Made by a program: the position numbers and the translations under genes. A DNA stretch of 64,000 bases, from positions 30,978-94,977 of the forward strand of contig NZ_SSBL01000025.1 in the NCBI RefSeq assembly GCF_004795105.1, given 5' to 3'. The stretch is from Streptomyces sp. A0642 (GTDB lineage: Bacteria > Actinomycetota > Actinomycetes > Streptomycetales > Streptomycetaceae). Positions 1 through 7,552 of the stretch are shown here, one piece after another; within the stretch, counting starts at the first letter, position 1; every line of letters starts with the position of its first letter. The notes beneath the pieces are model-generated. The model was not told where the DNA came from. It was given only the letters and a program-made list of their open reading frames with translations, and did not search any database.

Positions 1-128
1 ACGGCATGTTCGACGCGCTCGGGGGCCTCTCCAGCGACGAGATCGCCGACCTGATCGCGTACACGACCAGCCGCGCGCGCCACATCAACCTGCGCCAGGT
101 GGTCGTGCTGCCCACCCGGCAGGCGTGA
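1..128 (+). CDS. SDR family oxidoreductase, C-terminal fragment
   Basis: Only the last 41 codons lie in the window, read in the frame beginning at base 3 and ending at TGA 126-128. The visible tail contains LSSDEIADLIAYTTSR followed by VVVLPTRQA. This is the usual C-terminus of short-chain dehydrogenases of the YdfG/serine-dehydrogenase-like group, in which the segment after the substrate loop ends in a PTxQ motif. The cofactor-binding GxxxGIG motif and the YxxxK active site lie upstream of the window, so the substrate cannot be judged. It converges on the 2TM-domain gene. Confidence 0.6.
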   Translation, partial: GMFDALGGLSSDEIADLIAYTTSRARHINLRQVVVLPTRQA

Positions 129-138
129 TCCGGCCTGG

Positions 139-567
139 TCAGGCCTCCCACTCGGAGGCCTGGCGCCGCTCGGCCTCCCGGCGCCCGAACAGCCGCCCGC
201 CGTGGGCCGCCTGGAAGACGTTGACGCCGACGATCCCCAGCCAGGCCACCACCAGCCCCTCGATGCCCGCGTTCGCGACGCCGATGGCGGACAGCGGGAT
301 CGCCAGGACCAGCAAGATGATCCCGAAGCCGAAGCGTTCCCCGAAGTGCCCCAGCGGCTGCTCCGGAGCGCGCGCCCCTCGGGCGACGGTGATCTGCTGC
401 TCCGCGAGATGCCGCCGGACCCGGCGGTCGAGCGTGCCGTCCAGCCGCTGCTCGACCTTCTCCAGAAACGACTCGACGAGCGCGGACTCGTACTCCGCCC
501 CCAGCTCGCTGCGCGCCTGCAGGGTGGCGTTGAGCTCCTTCTTGAGCTCGGCGTCGGATGCGTCCAT
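139..567 (-). CDS. 2TM domain-containing membrane protein
   Basis: A 142-residue protein read from ATG 567 (MDASDAELKK). Longer upstream starts add only a low-quality Arg/Pro/Gly tail. The N-terminal half is a charged, probably helical cytoplasmic segment (residues about 1-70). Two hydrophobic helices follow, around residues 80-97 (GIILLVLAIPLSAIGVA) and 102-118, with a basic C-terminus. This matches small actinobacterial proteins called 2TM-domain or integral membrane proteins, for which no function is established. It is transcribed away from the rpiR-type gene and the two share the region at 568-728. Confidence 0.65.
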   Translation of the reverse strand: MDASDAELKKELNATLQARSELGAEYESALVESFLEKVEQRLDGTLDRRVRRHLAEQQITVARGARAPEQPLGHFGERFGFGIILLVLAIPLSAIGVANAGIEGLVVAWLGIVGVNVFQAAHGGRLFGRREAERRQASEWEA

Positions 568-728
568 GGGGCCACCGTACGAAGCGGGGGGTGGCCGGGT
601 CAGTGGTGCTAACCCCCCTGTTTCCCCTGTTTCCCCACCCCGTCTGCATATGGACATGCAGACGGCTTGCTGGCTGAATGGATCCGTCGGCGCCGGTCCC
701 GGTGCGACGCATCTACCGAGGGGACAGG

Positions 729-1574
729 ATGAGCGGGAGCAGCCCGGGCGCGCGTCTGCAGCAGCTGTTCGAGGGCCGCAGGCTCACGCCCACGCAGCGG
801 CGCATCGCGCACTCCATGGTGCGCAGGGCCGGTGACGCCCCGTTCCTCTCCAGCGTCGAACTGGCCGAACTGGCCGGGGTCAGCCAGCCCTCCGTCACCC
901 GGTTCGCCGTCGCCCTCGGATTCGACGGCTATCCCGCGCTGCGCAAGCACCTGCGGGAGGTCGCCCCGGCCGGCACCGCCGCGGACGGCGGGGAGGAGGT
1001 CTTCAACGAGTACCAGCAGGCGGTGCTCGGCGAGATCGAGAATCTGCGCCACCTCGCCGAACTGCTCGCCGACCCCGCGCCCGTCGAACGGGCCGGCCGG
1101 CTCCTCGCCGCCTCGCGCCCCCTGCTCGTCCTCGGGCTGCGCGCCGCGTCCTCGCAGGCGCGGGGCTTCGGCTACTTCGCCGCCAAGGTGCACCCGGACG
1201 TCCGGGTGCTCGACGAGGGCGGCAGCATGCTGCACGACCGCATCGACGCGGCCCGGCGGGCCGGTGCGAGCGCACTGATCTGCTTCGCGCTGCCGCGTCA
1301 CCCCCGCGAGGTGGTCGACGCCCTCGCCTACGCCCGGGACCAGGGCCTGGCCGTGGTGTCGGTGGCCGACTCCGCGTTCGCCCCGGTGGCCGCGCACAGC
1401 GACCTGCTGCTCCCCGCCGCCGTCGGCACGGGGCTCGCCTTCGACACCGCCTGCGGCCCGATGCTGCTGGGGCGGGTGCTGCTGGAGGCCATGTGCGACG
1501 CCCTGCCCGACGCGCAGGCCCGCCTGGAGTCGTTCGACGCGGGTGCCGCGGTGCGGCAGCTTTTCGTCGAGTGA
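729..1574 (+). CDS. MurR/RpiR family transcriptional regulator
   Basis: A 281-residue regulator. The start at ATG 729 is preceded by GAGGGG at the right distance; an in-frame ATG at 678 has no such site. Residues about 1-80 form the HTH_6 domain (LTPTQRRIAHSMV, then VSQPSVTRFAVALGF as recognition helix). Residues about 115-260 form a SIS sugar-phosphate-binding domain, including VLGLRAASSQARGFGYF. RpiR proteins sense phosphosugars or other metabolites and control nearby catabolic genes. The hut genes lie 3 kb away; a role in hut control is possible but only inferred from position. Confidence 0.85.
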   Translation: MSGSSPGARLQQLFEGRRLTPTQRRIAHSMVRRAGDAPFLSSVELAELAGVSQPSVTRFAVALGFDGYPALRKHLREVAPAGTAADGGEEVFNEYQQAVLGEIENLRHLAELLADPAPVERAGRLLAASRPLLVLGLRAASSQARGFGYFAAKVHPDVRVLDEGGSMLHDRIDAARRAGASALICFALPRHPREVVDALAYARDQGLAVVSVADSAFAPVAAHSDLLLPAAVGTGLAFDTACGPMLLGRVLLEAMCDALPDAQARLESFDAGAAVRQLFVE

Positions 1575-2223
1575 CGTTGCCCCTTGCCGGGGCGGGTCCC
1601 TGGCGGGGGGCGGCGTCTTGTTTTGGTTGCCCCTTTCCGGGGCGCGGGGTTCCGTCCTCAAGCGCCGGACGGGCTTGGGGTGTGCGGGCCCCGTGCGGGG
1701 TGCGGGTTGCTCCGGCGGGCCGGTTCCGTCCTCAATCGCCGGACGGGCTTGGGTGGTGCGGGTGTTCCGTGTTGCGGAGGCGCGGTACCCGGGTGGGTGG
1801 GGGGTTCGGGGTCCCTCCGGGGCGTCTCCTCGGACGACGAACGTTCGGCGGGTACGCAGCGGGCCCGGGTATCTGTTCGTCGTCCTGCGGGGACTCCCCT
1901 GCACGCCCCCGAACCCGCCCGGCGTGCGTCTGCGACAGTCGCAGGGCCGGTGTGCACACGCGACTGAGGCCGGGTGGGGGCGTGCAGGGGAGTCCCCGCA
2001 GGAAATGGCGTACGACTCGGGTCGTTTTCCCACCCGCCCGCACATGCCATTTCTGAGGAGTCTCCCCGGAGGGCCCCCACCCCCACCCACCGGACAGAGG
2101 CGAACACCCGCACCACACCGCGCACCCGCACCACCACAGCCCGTCCGGCGATTGAGGACGGAACCGGCCCGCCGGAGCACGGAGCACCGCGGAGCACCGC
2201 CACCCCGCAAGGGGACCCTACGG
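1575..2223. repeat. Intergenic composite inverted repeat between convergent genes
   Basis: This 650-bp non-coding stretch separates the convergent rpiR-type and roadblock genes and is built from nested inverted repeats. The outer arms are 1709-1749 and 2138-2178, which are perfect 41-nt reverse complements. The inner arms are 1885-1910 and 1976-2001, perfect over 26 nt. The centre carries CTGCGAC-a-GTCGCAG at 1930-1944. Between these, arms at about 1790-1835 and 2050-2095 are imperfectly complementary. A further copy of the outer core (GTTCCGTCCTCAAGCGCC...) occurs at 1649-1676. ORFs across it are by-products of GC bias. It probably folds into a long hairpin that ends transcription from both sides. 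Confidence 0.8.
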
Positions 2224-2598
2224 TCAGACCTCCAGCTCGGCTTCGATCCTCTTCAGCTGGTGGCGGGCCATCGCCAGGTTCGCCCGTCCGCCGTCCAGCA
2301 CCAGGTAGAGGAACAGGCCGTTGTTCCCCCGGGTCTTGAGCAGCCGGATCAGGTGGTACTGGGTGCCCAGGGTGATCAGGATGTCCTCGATCTCGTCCTG
2401 GATGCCGAGGTGCTCCATCGTGCGGAGTTTGGCGCGTACGACGTCGGTGTTGCCCGCGGCCGCGACCTCCAGGTTGAAGTCCTTGCCGCCGCCGAGGGTG
2501 CCCAGTGCCATGCCGCTCGTGTAGTCGACGAGGGCGACACCGAGGGTGCCCTCGATGGACGACATCGCTTCCTTCAGTGACGCTTCGGTGTTCGCCAT
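2224..2598 (-). CDS. Roadblock/LC7 domain protein (first of three)
   Basis: A 124-residue protein starting at ATG 2598 (MANTEASLKEAM). The upstream extension is Arg/Pro-rich and unlikely to be translated. The whole length is one roadblock/LC7 fold: an N-terminal helix, then the strand-turn GVALVDYTSGMALGTLGG, a central helix, ILITLGTQYHLIRLL, and the last strand LFLYLVLDGGRANLA. Roadblock proteins in actinobacteria regulate small Ras-like GTPases (MglB type, or CvnB in conservons). It is the distal gene of a four-gene minus-strand operon, 74 bp after the next roadblock gene. No GTPase gene is adjacent. Confidence 0.85.
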   Translation of the reverse strand: MANTEASLKEAMSSIEGTLGVALVDYTSGMALGTLGGGKDFNLEVAAAGNTDVVRAKLRTMEHLGIQDEIEDILITLGTQYHLIRLLKTRGNNGLFLYLVLDGGRANLAMARHQLKRIEAELEV

Positions 2599-2672
2599 GA
2601 GTGCTCGTTTCCTTTCCCTGACCGGTCGGGGCGACCGGTTCCGTTTCTGGGTCGTGCCGGGCTTGTCCTGGG

Positions 2673-3149
2673 TCACGTGGTGCGGTGCGGCAGGGCGCCC
2701 GGCTGCTGCGGGGGCTGCGGGGGCTGCACGGGGGCCCGTGGGCCGGGGGCGGGCTGGGGCGCGCGTTCCAGGGCCGCGTCGACGAGTTCGCCGATCCGGG
2801 AGCTGGACCTGCGGCCCTCCAGATGGAGCCGGCCGACGTTGATCCGGTCCTCGGCGAGCAGGGTCAGTACGGCCGAGGAGCCGGCGGCGTACGTCGCGAT
2901 GTAGCCGGTCCCGCCGCGTACGAGGAGTTCGCGGAAGCCGCCCCGGCCGGTCGCGTCCGTCATCCGGATCGAGACGCCGAGCGCGGCGGCGGTCAGCGCG
3001 GCGACGCCCTCCGCCTCGACTCCCGGCGTGTCATGGGCCAGGACGAGGCCGTCGGTACTGGCGGCCAGGGCGCCGGAGAGGAGCGGAACCCGGGCCCGTA
3101 ACCGCTGGAGTTCGGCCAGGACATCCTGCACTTCGGCCTCGGGCACCAT
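2673..3149 (-). CDS. Roadblock/LC7 domain protein with Pro-rich tail
   Basis: A 158-residue protein read from ATG 3149 (MVPEAEVQDVLAELQRL), the first sensible start in a much longer open frame. Residues 1-125 resemble the CvnB/MglB roadblock type: VPLLSGALAASTDGLVLAHD, then GYIATYAAGSSAVLTLLA and INVGRLHLEGRR. The C-terminus from about residue 130 is a Pro/Gln-rich tail ending HRTT. It is the only one of the three roadblock genes here whose sequence looks like the conservon B component. It lies 38 bp downstream of the DUF4388 gene. Confidence 0.8.
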   Translation of the reverse strand: MVPEAEVQDVLAELQRLRARVPLLSGALAASTDGLVLAHDTPGVEAEGVAALTAAALGVSIRMTDATGRGGFRELLVRGGTGYIATYAAGSSAVLTLLAEDRINVGRLHLEGRRSSSRIGELVDAALERAPQPAPGPRAPVQPPQPPQQPGALPHRTT

Positions 3150-3187
3150 CAGCTGTCTCCTCCCGGCACGCTGTCTGAGCGCGCGTA

Positions 3188-3973
3188 TCACAGGGCCTCC
3201 AATGCGTCTCGGAGCCGACGCAGCAGGGCGACGTCGGGGTCGGCCGTGACCTCGGGGAGCGTGATCCGGCCGGCGGTGGGCGGGCCCGCCGTCTCCCGTA
3301 CCGCCGCGACCAGTCCGGCCGCTGCCAGCCGGCGCAGGTCGACCAGGGTGTGGAAGGCCGATCTGCCCAGTTCCTGCGCGATGTCCGTCGCCGTACGCGC
3401 TCCGTCCACGCGTTCCAGTACGCGGCGCTGGCGGGGCGGCACGGGGGAGTCGGCCGGCCGGCCGGTCCGTACGAGGGGGGCGCTGTCGGTCACGGCCTCC
3501 GGCCAGATCCGGTCCAGCAGTTCCCGGCGCCGGAGCGTCTCGCGCTGCACGGCGTCCACGGGGACGGGGCGGACGGGGCCGATCCAGTGGGCGACCCCGT
3601 AACGGAAACGGGCCGGGGTCCGCGTCGGAGCGAGGGCGAAGAACGCCGCGTCGTACAGCGCCCCGAGGTGGCACAGTTCGAGTGCGCCGCCCGGCACCCG
3701 GCCGCTGTCCACGAGGTAGCGGCCCACCCGCTGTCCGGCACCGGCCTGGGCGACCGCGTCCCACCAGCCCTCGCGGTGCAGCGAGCCGCCCCGGGTGAGC
3801 AGGACGTCGATGCCGGGGGTGGCGGGGCTCTCGGCGTGCACGACCTTGCCGTCGGCCAGGTAGAGGGTGCCGCGGTCGCGCATCAGGGCGCCGGTGGCCC
3901 GTTCGGCGGCGAGGCGCTGGAGCATGGGCGAGAGGACGGCGGCCGGGGTGGGGGCGGCGGTGGCGGCGCTCAT
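3188..3973 (-). CDS. DUF4388-type protein with C-terminal winged-helix-like region
   Basis: A 261-residue protein. Its ATG at 3973 overlaps the upstream roadblock stop by 4 bp (ATGA), which fixes the start. The N-terminal segment LAAERATGALMRDRGTLYLA followed by DGKVVHAES has the Gly-x-Leu and 'GxVxHA' pattern of DUF4388 (PATAN) domains, which occur in bacterial signalling proteins near Ras-like GTPases. Residues about 190-235 (VLERVDGARTATDIAQELG, then FHTLVDLRRLAAAGLV) resemble a winged helix. The coupling suggests it acts with the roadblock proteins. Its biochemical role is unknown. Confidence 0.65.
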   Translation of the reverse strand: MSAATAAPTPAAVLSPMLQRLAAERATGALMRDRGTLYLADGKVVHAESPATPGIDVLLTRGGSLHREGWWDAVAQAGAGQRVGRYLVDSGRVPGGALELCHLGALYDAAFFALAPTRTPARFRYGVAHWIGPVRPVPVDAVQRETLRRRELLDRIWPEAVTDSAPLVRTGRPADSPVPPRQRRVLERVDGARTATDIAQELGRSAFHTLVDLRRLAAAGLVAAVRETAGPPTAGRITLPEVTADPDVALLRRLRDALEAL

Positions 3974-4392
3974 GCCAGGACCAGTCGCTCGGCCATCTCG
4001 CCCAGCCGTATCCGGGCCAGGGCCAGATTGCCCTCCGTGCGGTCCAGCCACAGGTGGAGGAAGACGCTGCTGTCGAAGTCCGTCTCGACGAAACGGAGGA
4101 TGTGGTAGTCGGCGCGGGTGGTGACGATGACGTCCTCGACGGGTGGCGGTGTCCCCGTAACCGCCTTATTGTCCCTGTCGGTTGACGCCTCGGGTAAGCC
4201 GGTCGCGAAGGCGGGCTGTTCGGCCGCCATCCGCGCCACCTCCGCGGTCTCCGCGGCGGTGGCCTCGTGGTCGCCGTGCGGCGAGTCACCGATGGTGCCG
4301 AGAGCGAGACCGCTCGTCCAGTCGACCACGGCGGCGCCTCGGGCACCGGGCAGTCTCATGACGTCGAGCAGGCACTCGTCGATTCCGGGCAC
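3970..4392 (-). CDS. Roadblock/LC7-like protein, first gene of operon
   Basis: A 140-residue protein starting at ATG 4392 (MPGIDECLLDVMRLPGARG). It has the roadblock pattern AAVVDWTSGLALGTIGDS near residue 20, then VIVTTRADYHILRFVE and FLHLWLDRTEGNLALARI. These align with the first roadblock protein (2224-2598) better than with the second, so the operon holds two roadblock subfamilies. An insertion of about 25 polar residues sits between the central helix and the third strand. It is first in the operon; its promoter must lie in 4393-4510. Confidence 0.75.
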   Translation of the reverse strand: MPGIDECLLDVMRLPGARGAAVVDWTSGLALGTIGDSPHGDHEATAAETAEVARMAAEQPAFATGLPEASTDRDNKAVTGTPPPVEDVIVTTRADYHILRFVETDFDSSVFLHLWLDRTEGNLALARIRLGEMAERLVLA

Positions 4393-4467
4393 GCGAACTC
4401 CCCTCCGACGCTGCGTGCGGCTGTGACCCCGAGGTTACGCAACGTGCTCGCTCCAGGTGGAGGTTCT

Positions 4468-4509
4468 GGCATTTTCCATCGGTACATGCCGACGGTTCGG
4501 GAGAATGCC
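4468..4509. repeat. Imperfect inverted repeat between roadblock operon and hutU
   Basis: GGCATTTTCC at 4468-4477 pairs with GGGAGAATGCC at 4499-4509 with one mismatch. The spacer contains TCGG-TACATG-CCGA. It is placed just upstream of the roadblock operon start and about 50 bp from the hutU promoter. It could be an operator for either unit. Confidence 0.35.
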
Positions 4510-4559
4510 CCGCCCCGGGCCGGGACGGCCGGCCTGACGGGGCCGTCCGTCCCGCCCTG

Positions 4560-4605
4560 TTGACTGGAGCTATTCAGCCACTCAAGATGTGAATAGAAAA
4601 TTCAC
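4560..4605 (+). promoter_or_regulatory. Candidate hutU promoter and downstream inverted repeat
   Basis: TTGACT (4560-4565) is followed after 17 bp by CAAGAT (4583-4588), a reasonable vegetative-type promoter. Immediately downstream lies GTGAA-TAGAAAA-TTCAC (4589-4605), positioned to block transcription start and so a candidate operator. The hutU ribosome site GAGGAGG follows at about 4612. Confidence 0.4.
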
Positions 4606-4625
4606 AGTCGCGAGGAGGCACCGCC

Positions 4626-6320
4626 ATGTCAGGACCCCGCCCCGTACGGGCACCGCGCGGTACGGAACTGAGTGCCCTGGGATGGCAGCAGGAAGCCGCT
4701 CTGCGCATGCTGCAGAACAACCTGGACCCCGAGGTCGCCGAGCACCCCGACAAGCTCGTCGTCTACGGCGGCACGGGCAAGGCCGCCCGCGACTGGCGCT
4801 CGTTCGACGCGATGGTCCGCACCTTGCAGACGCTCAAGCAGGACGAGACGATGCTCGTCCAGTCGGGGCGGCCGGTCGGTGTCATGCAGACGCACGAGTG
4901 GGCGCCGCGGGTCCTGATCGCCAACTCCAACCTGGTCGGCGACTGGGCGAACTGGGAGGAGTTCCGCCGCCTGGAGGCGCTCGGGCTCACCATGTACGGC
5001 CAGATGACCGCCGGATCGTGGATCTACATCGGTACGCAGGGCATCCTGCAGGGCACGTACGAGACGTTCGCCGCCGTCGCCGCGAAGAAGTTCGGCGGGA
5101 CGCTGGCCGGGACGATCACGCTGACCGCCGGGCTCGGCGGCATGGGCGGCGCGCAGCCGCTCGCGGTGACGATGAACGACGGTGTCGCGATCTGCATCGA
5201 CTGCGACCCGCGCGCCATCGAGCGGCGCATCGAGCACCGCTTCCTGGACGTGAAGGCGGACAGCCTGGAGCACGCCCTCCAGCTGGCCACCGAGGCGAGG
5301 GACGCGCGCAAGCCGCTCTCCATCGGCCTTCTCGGCAACGCGGCGGAGCTGCTGCCCCGGATGCTCGCCGAGGGCGCCCCCATCGACATCGTCACGGACC
5401 AGACCAGCGCGCACGACCCGCTGGCCTACCTCCCGCTCGGCGTCGAATTCGACGACATGGCCTCGTACGCCACCGAGAAGCCCGCCGACTTCACCCAGCG
5501 CGCCCGGGAGTCGATGGCCCGTCACGTCGAGGCGATGGTGGGCTTCATGGACGCCGGTGCGGAGGTCTTCGACTACGGCAACTCGATCCGCGGCGAGGCG
5601 CAACTCGCCGGTTACGAGAGGGCCTTCGACTTCCCCGGCTTCGTGCCCGCCTACATCCGGCCGCTGTTCTGCGAGGGCAGGGGCCCGTTCCGCTGGGCCG
5701 CGCTGTCCGGTGAGGCGTCCGACATCCACAAGACCGACAAGGCGATGCTGGAGCTCTTCCCGGAGAACGAGTCCCTGCACCGCTGGATCAAGATGGCCGG
5801 CGAGCGCGTCCACTTCCAGGGCCTGCCCGCCCGTATCTGCTGGCTCGGCTACGGCGAACGCGACCGGGCCGGAGAGCGGTTCAACGACATGGTGGCGAGC
5901 GGCGAACTCGCGGCGCCGCTGGCGATCGGCCGCGACCACCTCGACTGCGGCTCCGTCGCCTCCCCGTACCGGGAGACCGAGGCCATGCTCGACGGATCCG
6001 ACGCGATCGCCGACTGGCCGCTGCTGAACGCCATGGTCAACGTGGCGTCCGGGGCGTCCTGGGTCTCCATCCACCACGGCGGCGGCGTCGGCATGGGCCG
6101 CTCCCTCCACGCGGGCCAGGTGACGGTCGCCGACGGCACGAAGCTCGCGGGGGAGAAGATCCGCCGCGTCCTGACCAACGACCCGGGCATGGGCGTCATC
6201 CGGCATGTGGACGCCGGATACGACATCGCGGAGTCGGTCGCCGCGGAGCGCGGGGTCAGGGTGCCCATGCGTGAGGGTGGCACGGACGACGCGTCCGGCA
6301 CGGGCGGGACCGCCGCGTGA
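4626..6320 (+). CDS. hutU: Urocanate hydratase
   Basis: A 564-residue cytosolic enzyme of full family length. It converts urocanate to 4-imidazolone-5-propionate, the second step of histidine breakdown, using tightly bound NAD+. Recognisable urocanase blocks are ALRMLQNNLDPEVAEHP at the N-terminus, GGTGKAARDW, GGMGGAQPLAVTMNDG for NAD binding, DYGNSIRGEA, YIRPLFCEGRGPFRW and SIHHGGGVGMGRSLHAG. ATG 4626 has GAGGAGG eight bases upstream. It is first in the hut operon, overlapping the next gene by 4 bp. hutH (histidine ammonia-lyase) is not in this window. Confidence 0.97.
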   Translation: MSGPRPVRAPRGTELSALGWQQEAALRMLQNNLDPEVAEHPDKLVVYGGTGKAARDWRSFDAMVRTLQTLKQDETMLVQSGRPVGVMQTHEWAPRVLIANSNLVGDWANWEEFRRLEALGLTMYGQMTAGSWIYIGTQGILQGTYETFAAVAAKKFGGTLAGTITLTAGLGGMGGAQPLAVTMNDGVAICIDCDPRAIERRIEHRFLDVKADSLEHALQLATEARDARKPLSIGLLGNAAELLPRMLAEGAPIDIVTDQTSAHDPLAYLPLGVEFDDMASYATEKPADFTQRARESMARHVEAMVGFMDAGAEVFDYGNSIRGEAQLAGYERAFDFPGFVPAYIRPLFCEGRGPFRWAALSGEASDIHKTDKAMLELFPENESLHRWIKMAGERVHFQGLPARICWLGYGERDRAGERFNDMVASGELAAPLAIGRDHLDCGSVASPYRETEAMLDGSDAIADWPLLNAMVNVASGASWVSIHHGGGVGMGRSLHAGQVTVADGTKLAGEKIRRVLTNDPGMGVIRHVDAGYDIAESVAAERGVRVPMREGGTDDASGTGGTAA

Positions 6321-7552
6321 GCCCCACCTTCCATGCGATGTGGGCCTCGCTGCGGAACATCGGCCGCAACGCCGAGTCCGGCGGTTACCGGCGCTACGCG
6401 TGGACCGGGGCCGACGCCGACTGCCGCCTCTGGTTCCGGATGCAGGCCGAGGCCCGCGGCCTCGACTGCGAGACCGACCGCAACGGCAACCAGTGGGCCT
6501 GGCTCGGTGATCCCCTGGCCGGGGACGCCGTCGTCACCGGCTCGCACCTCGACTCCGTACCGGACGGCGGCGCCTTCGACGGGCCGCTCGGTGTCGTGTC
6601 CTCCTTCGCCGCGCTCGATGAACTCCGCCGCAGGGGAGTGGAGTTCACCCGGCCACTGGCCATCGCCAACTTCGGTGACGAGGAAGGGGCCCGCTTCGGT
6701 CTCGCCTGTGTCGGCTCCCGGCTCGCCGCCGGACAGCTGACCGTCGAGGCCGCGCACCGGCTGCGCGACGGTGACGGCATCACGCTGCCGCACGCCATGG
6801 AAGCGGCCGGGTACGACCCCGACGCCATCGGCCCGGATCCGGCACGGCTCGCCCGTATCGGCGCGTTCGTCGAACTCCATGTCGAGCAGGGACGATCCCT
6901 CGACCTCACCGGCGACCCGGTCGGCATCGCCTCCGCGATCTGGCCGCACGGACGCTGGCGGTTCGACTTCCGGGGCGAGGCCAACCACGCGGGCACCACC
7001 CGGCTCGCCGACCGCCGCGACCCGATGCTCACGTACGCGGAGACGGTGCTCGCGGCCCGCCGGGAGGCGGAACTCGCCGGCGCCCTCGCCACCTTCGGCA
7101 AGATCGCCGTCGAGCCGAACGGCGTCAACGCCATCCCCTCCCTCGTGCGCGGCTGGCTCGACTCCCGCGCCGCCGACCAGGACACCCTGGGCACGGTCGT
7201 CGCCGGCATCGAGCGGGCGGCCCGGGAGCACGCCGGGCGGGCCGGGATCGACCTGGACGTCGTACGGGAGTCCTTCACCCCCGTGGTGGAGTTCCAGCAC
7301 GCCCTGCGTGACGAGCTGGGCGTGATCCTCAAGGGCTCCGCCACGCGGGACACCGGGCGCGACGTGCCCGTACTCGGCACCGGGGCCGGACACGATGCGG
7401 GTATTTTGTCCGCTTCGGTCCCCACCGCCATGCTGTTCGTACGGAACCCCACCGGGATCTCGCACTCGCCGGCCGAGTACGCCGCCGAGGACGACTGTGT
7501 GGCCGGGGTGATCGCACTCGCCGACGTACTGGAAGGTCTCGCGTGCCGATGA
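6317..7552 (+). CDS. M20 amidohydrolase (annotated family: allantoate amidohydrolase); possible formylglutamate deformylase
   Basis: A 411-residue dizinc M20 hydrolase of the allantoate amidohydrolase/hydantoinase-carbamoylase group. Metal ligands are visible in GSHLDSVPDGGAFDGPLG and in NFGDEEGARFG (Asp/Glu-Glu), with the ELHVEQG motif and a C-terminal GAGHDAG. GTG 6317 overlaps the hutU stop (GTGA). The family removes formyl-like, carbamoyl or ureido groups from N-substituted amino acids. It sits between hutU and hutF, exactly where an N-formylglutamate amidohydrolase is needed, and no classical hutG is present. A deformylase role is therefore inferred; allantoate as substrate would make little sense here. 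Confidence 0.8.
   Translation: MSPTFHAMWASLRNIGRNAESGGYRRYAWTGADADCRLWFRMQAEARGLDCETDRNGNQWAWLGDPLAGDAVVTGSHLDSVPDGGAFDGPLGVVSSFAALDELRRRGVEFTRPLAIANFGDEEGARFGLACVGSRLAAGQLTVEAAHRLRDGDGITLPHAMEAAGYDPDAIGPDPARLARIGAFVELHVEQGRSLDLTGDPVGIASAIWPHGRWRFDFRGEANHAGTTRLADRRDPMLTYAETVLAARREAELAGALATFGKIAVEPNGVNAIPSLVRGWLDSRAADQDTLGTVVAGIERAAREHAGRAGIDLDVVRESFTPVVEFQHALRDELGVILKGSATRDTGRDVPVLGTGAGHDAGILSASVPTAMLFVRNPTGISHSPAEYAAEDDCVAGVIALADVLEGLACR

Noticed and set aside
609..2210. 533-codon minus-strand open frame opposite the RpiR gene, and 345-codon plus-strand frame at 1543-2580
   Set aside because: Both run through the rpiR-type gene, the inverted-repeat region or the roadblock gene in another frame. 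Translations are Arg/Pro/Gly-rich without domains, typical of open frames caused by high GC.
2224..4392. Conservon (cvn) locus
   Set aside because: Sensor kinase, DUF742 and GTPase genes are missing, and there are three roadblock genes instead of one.
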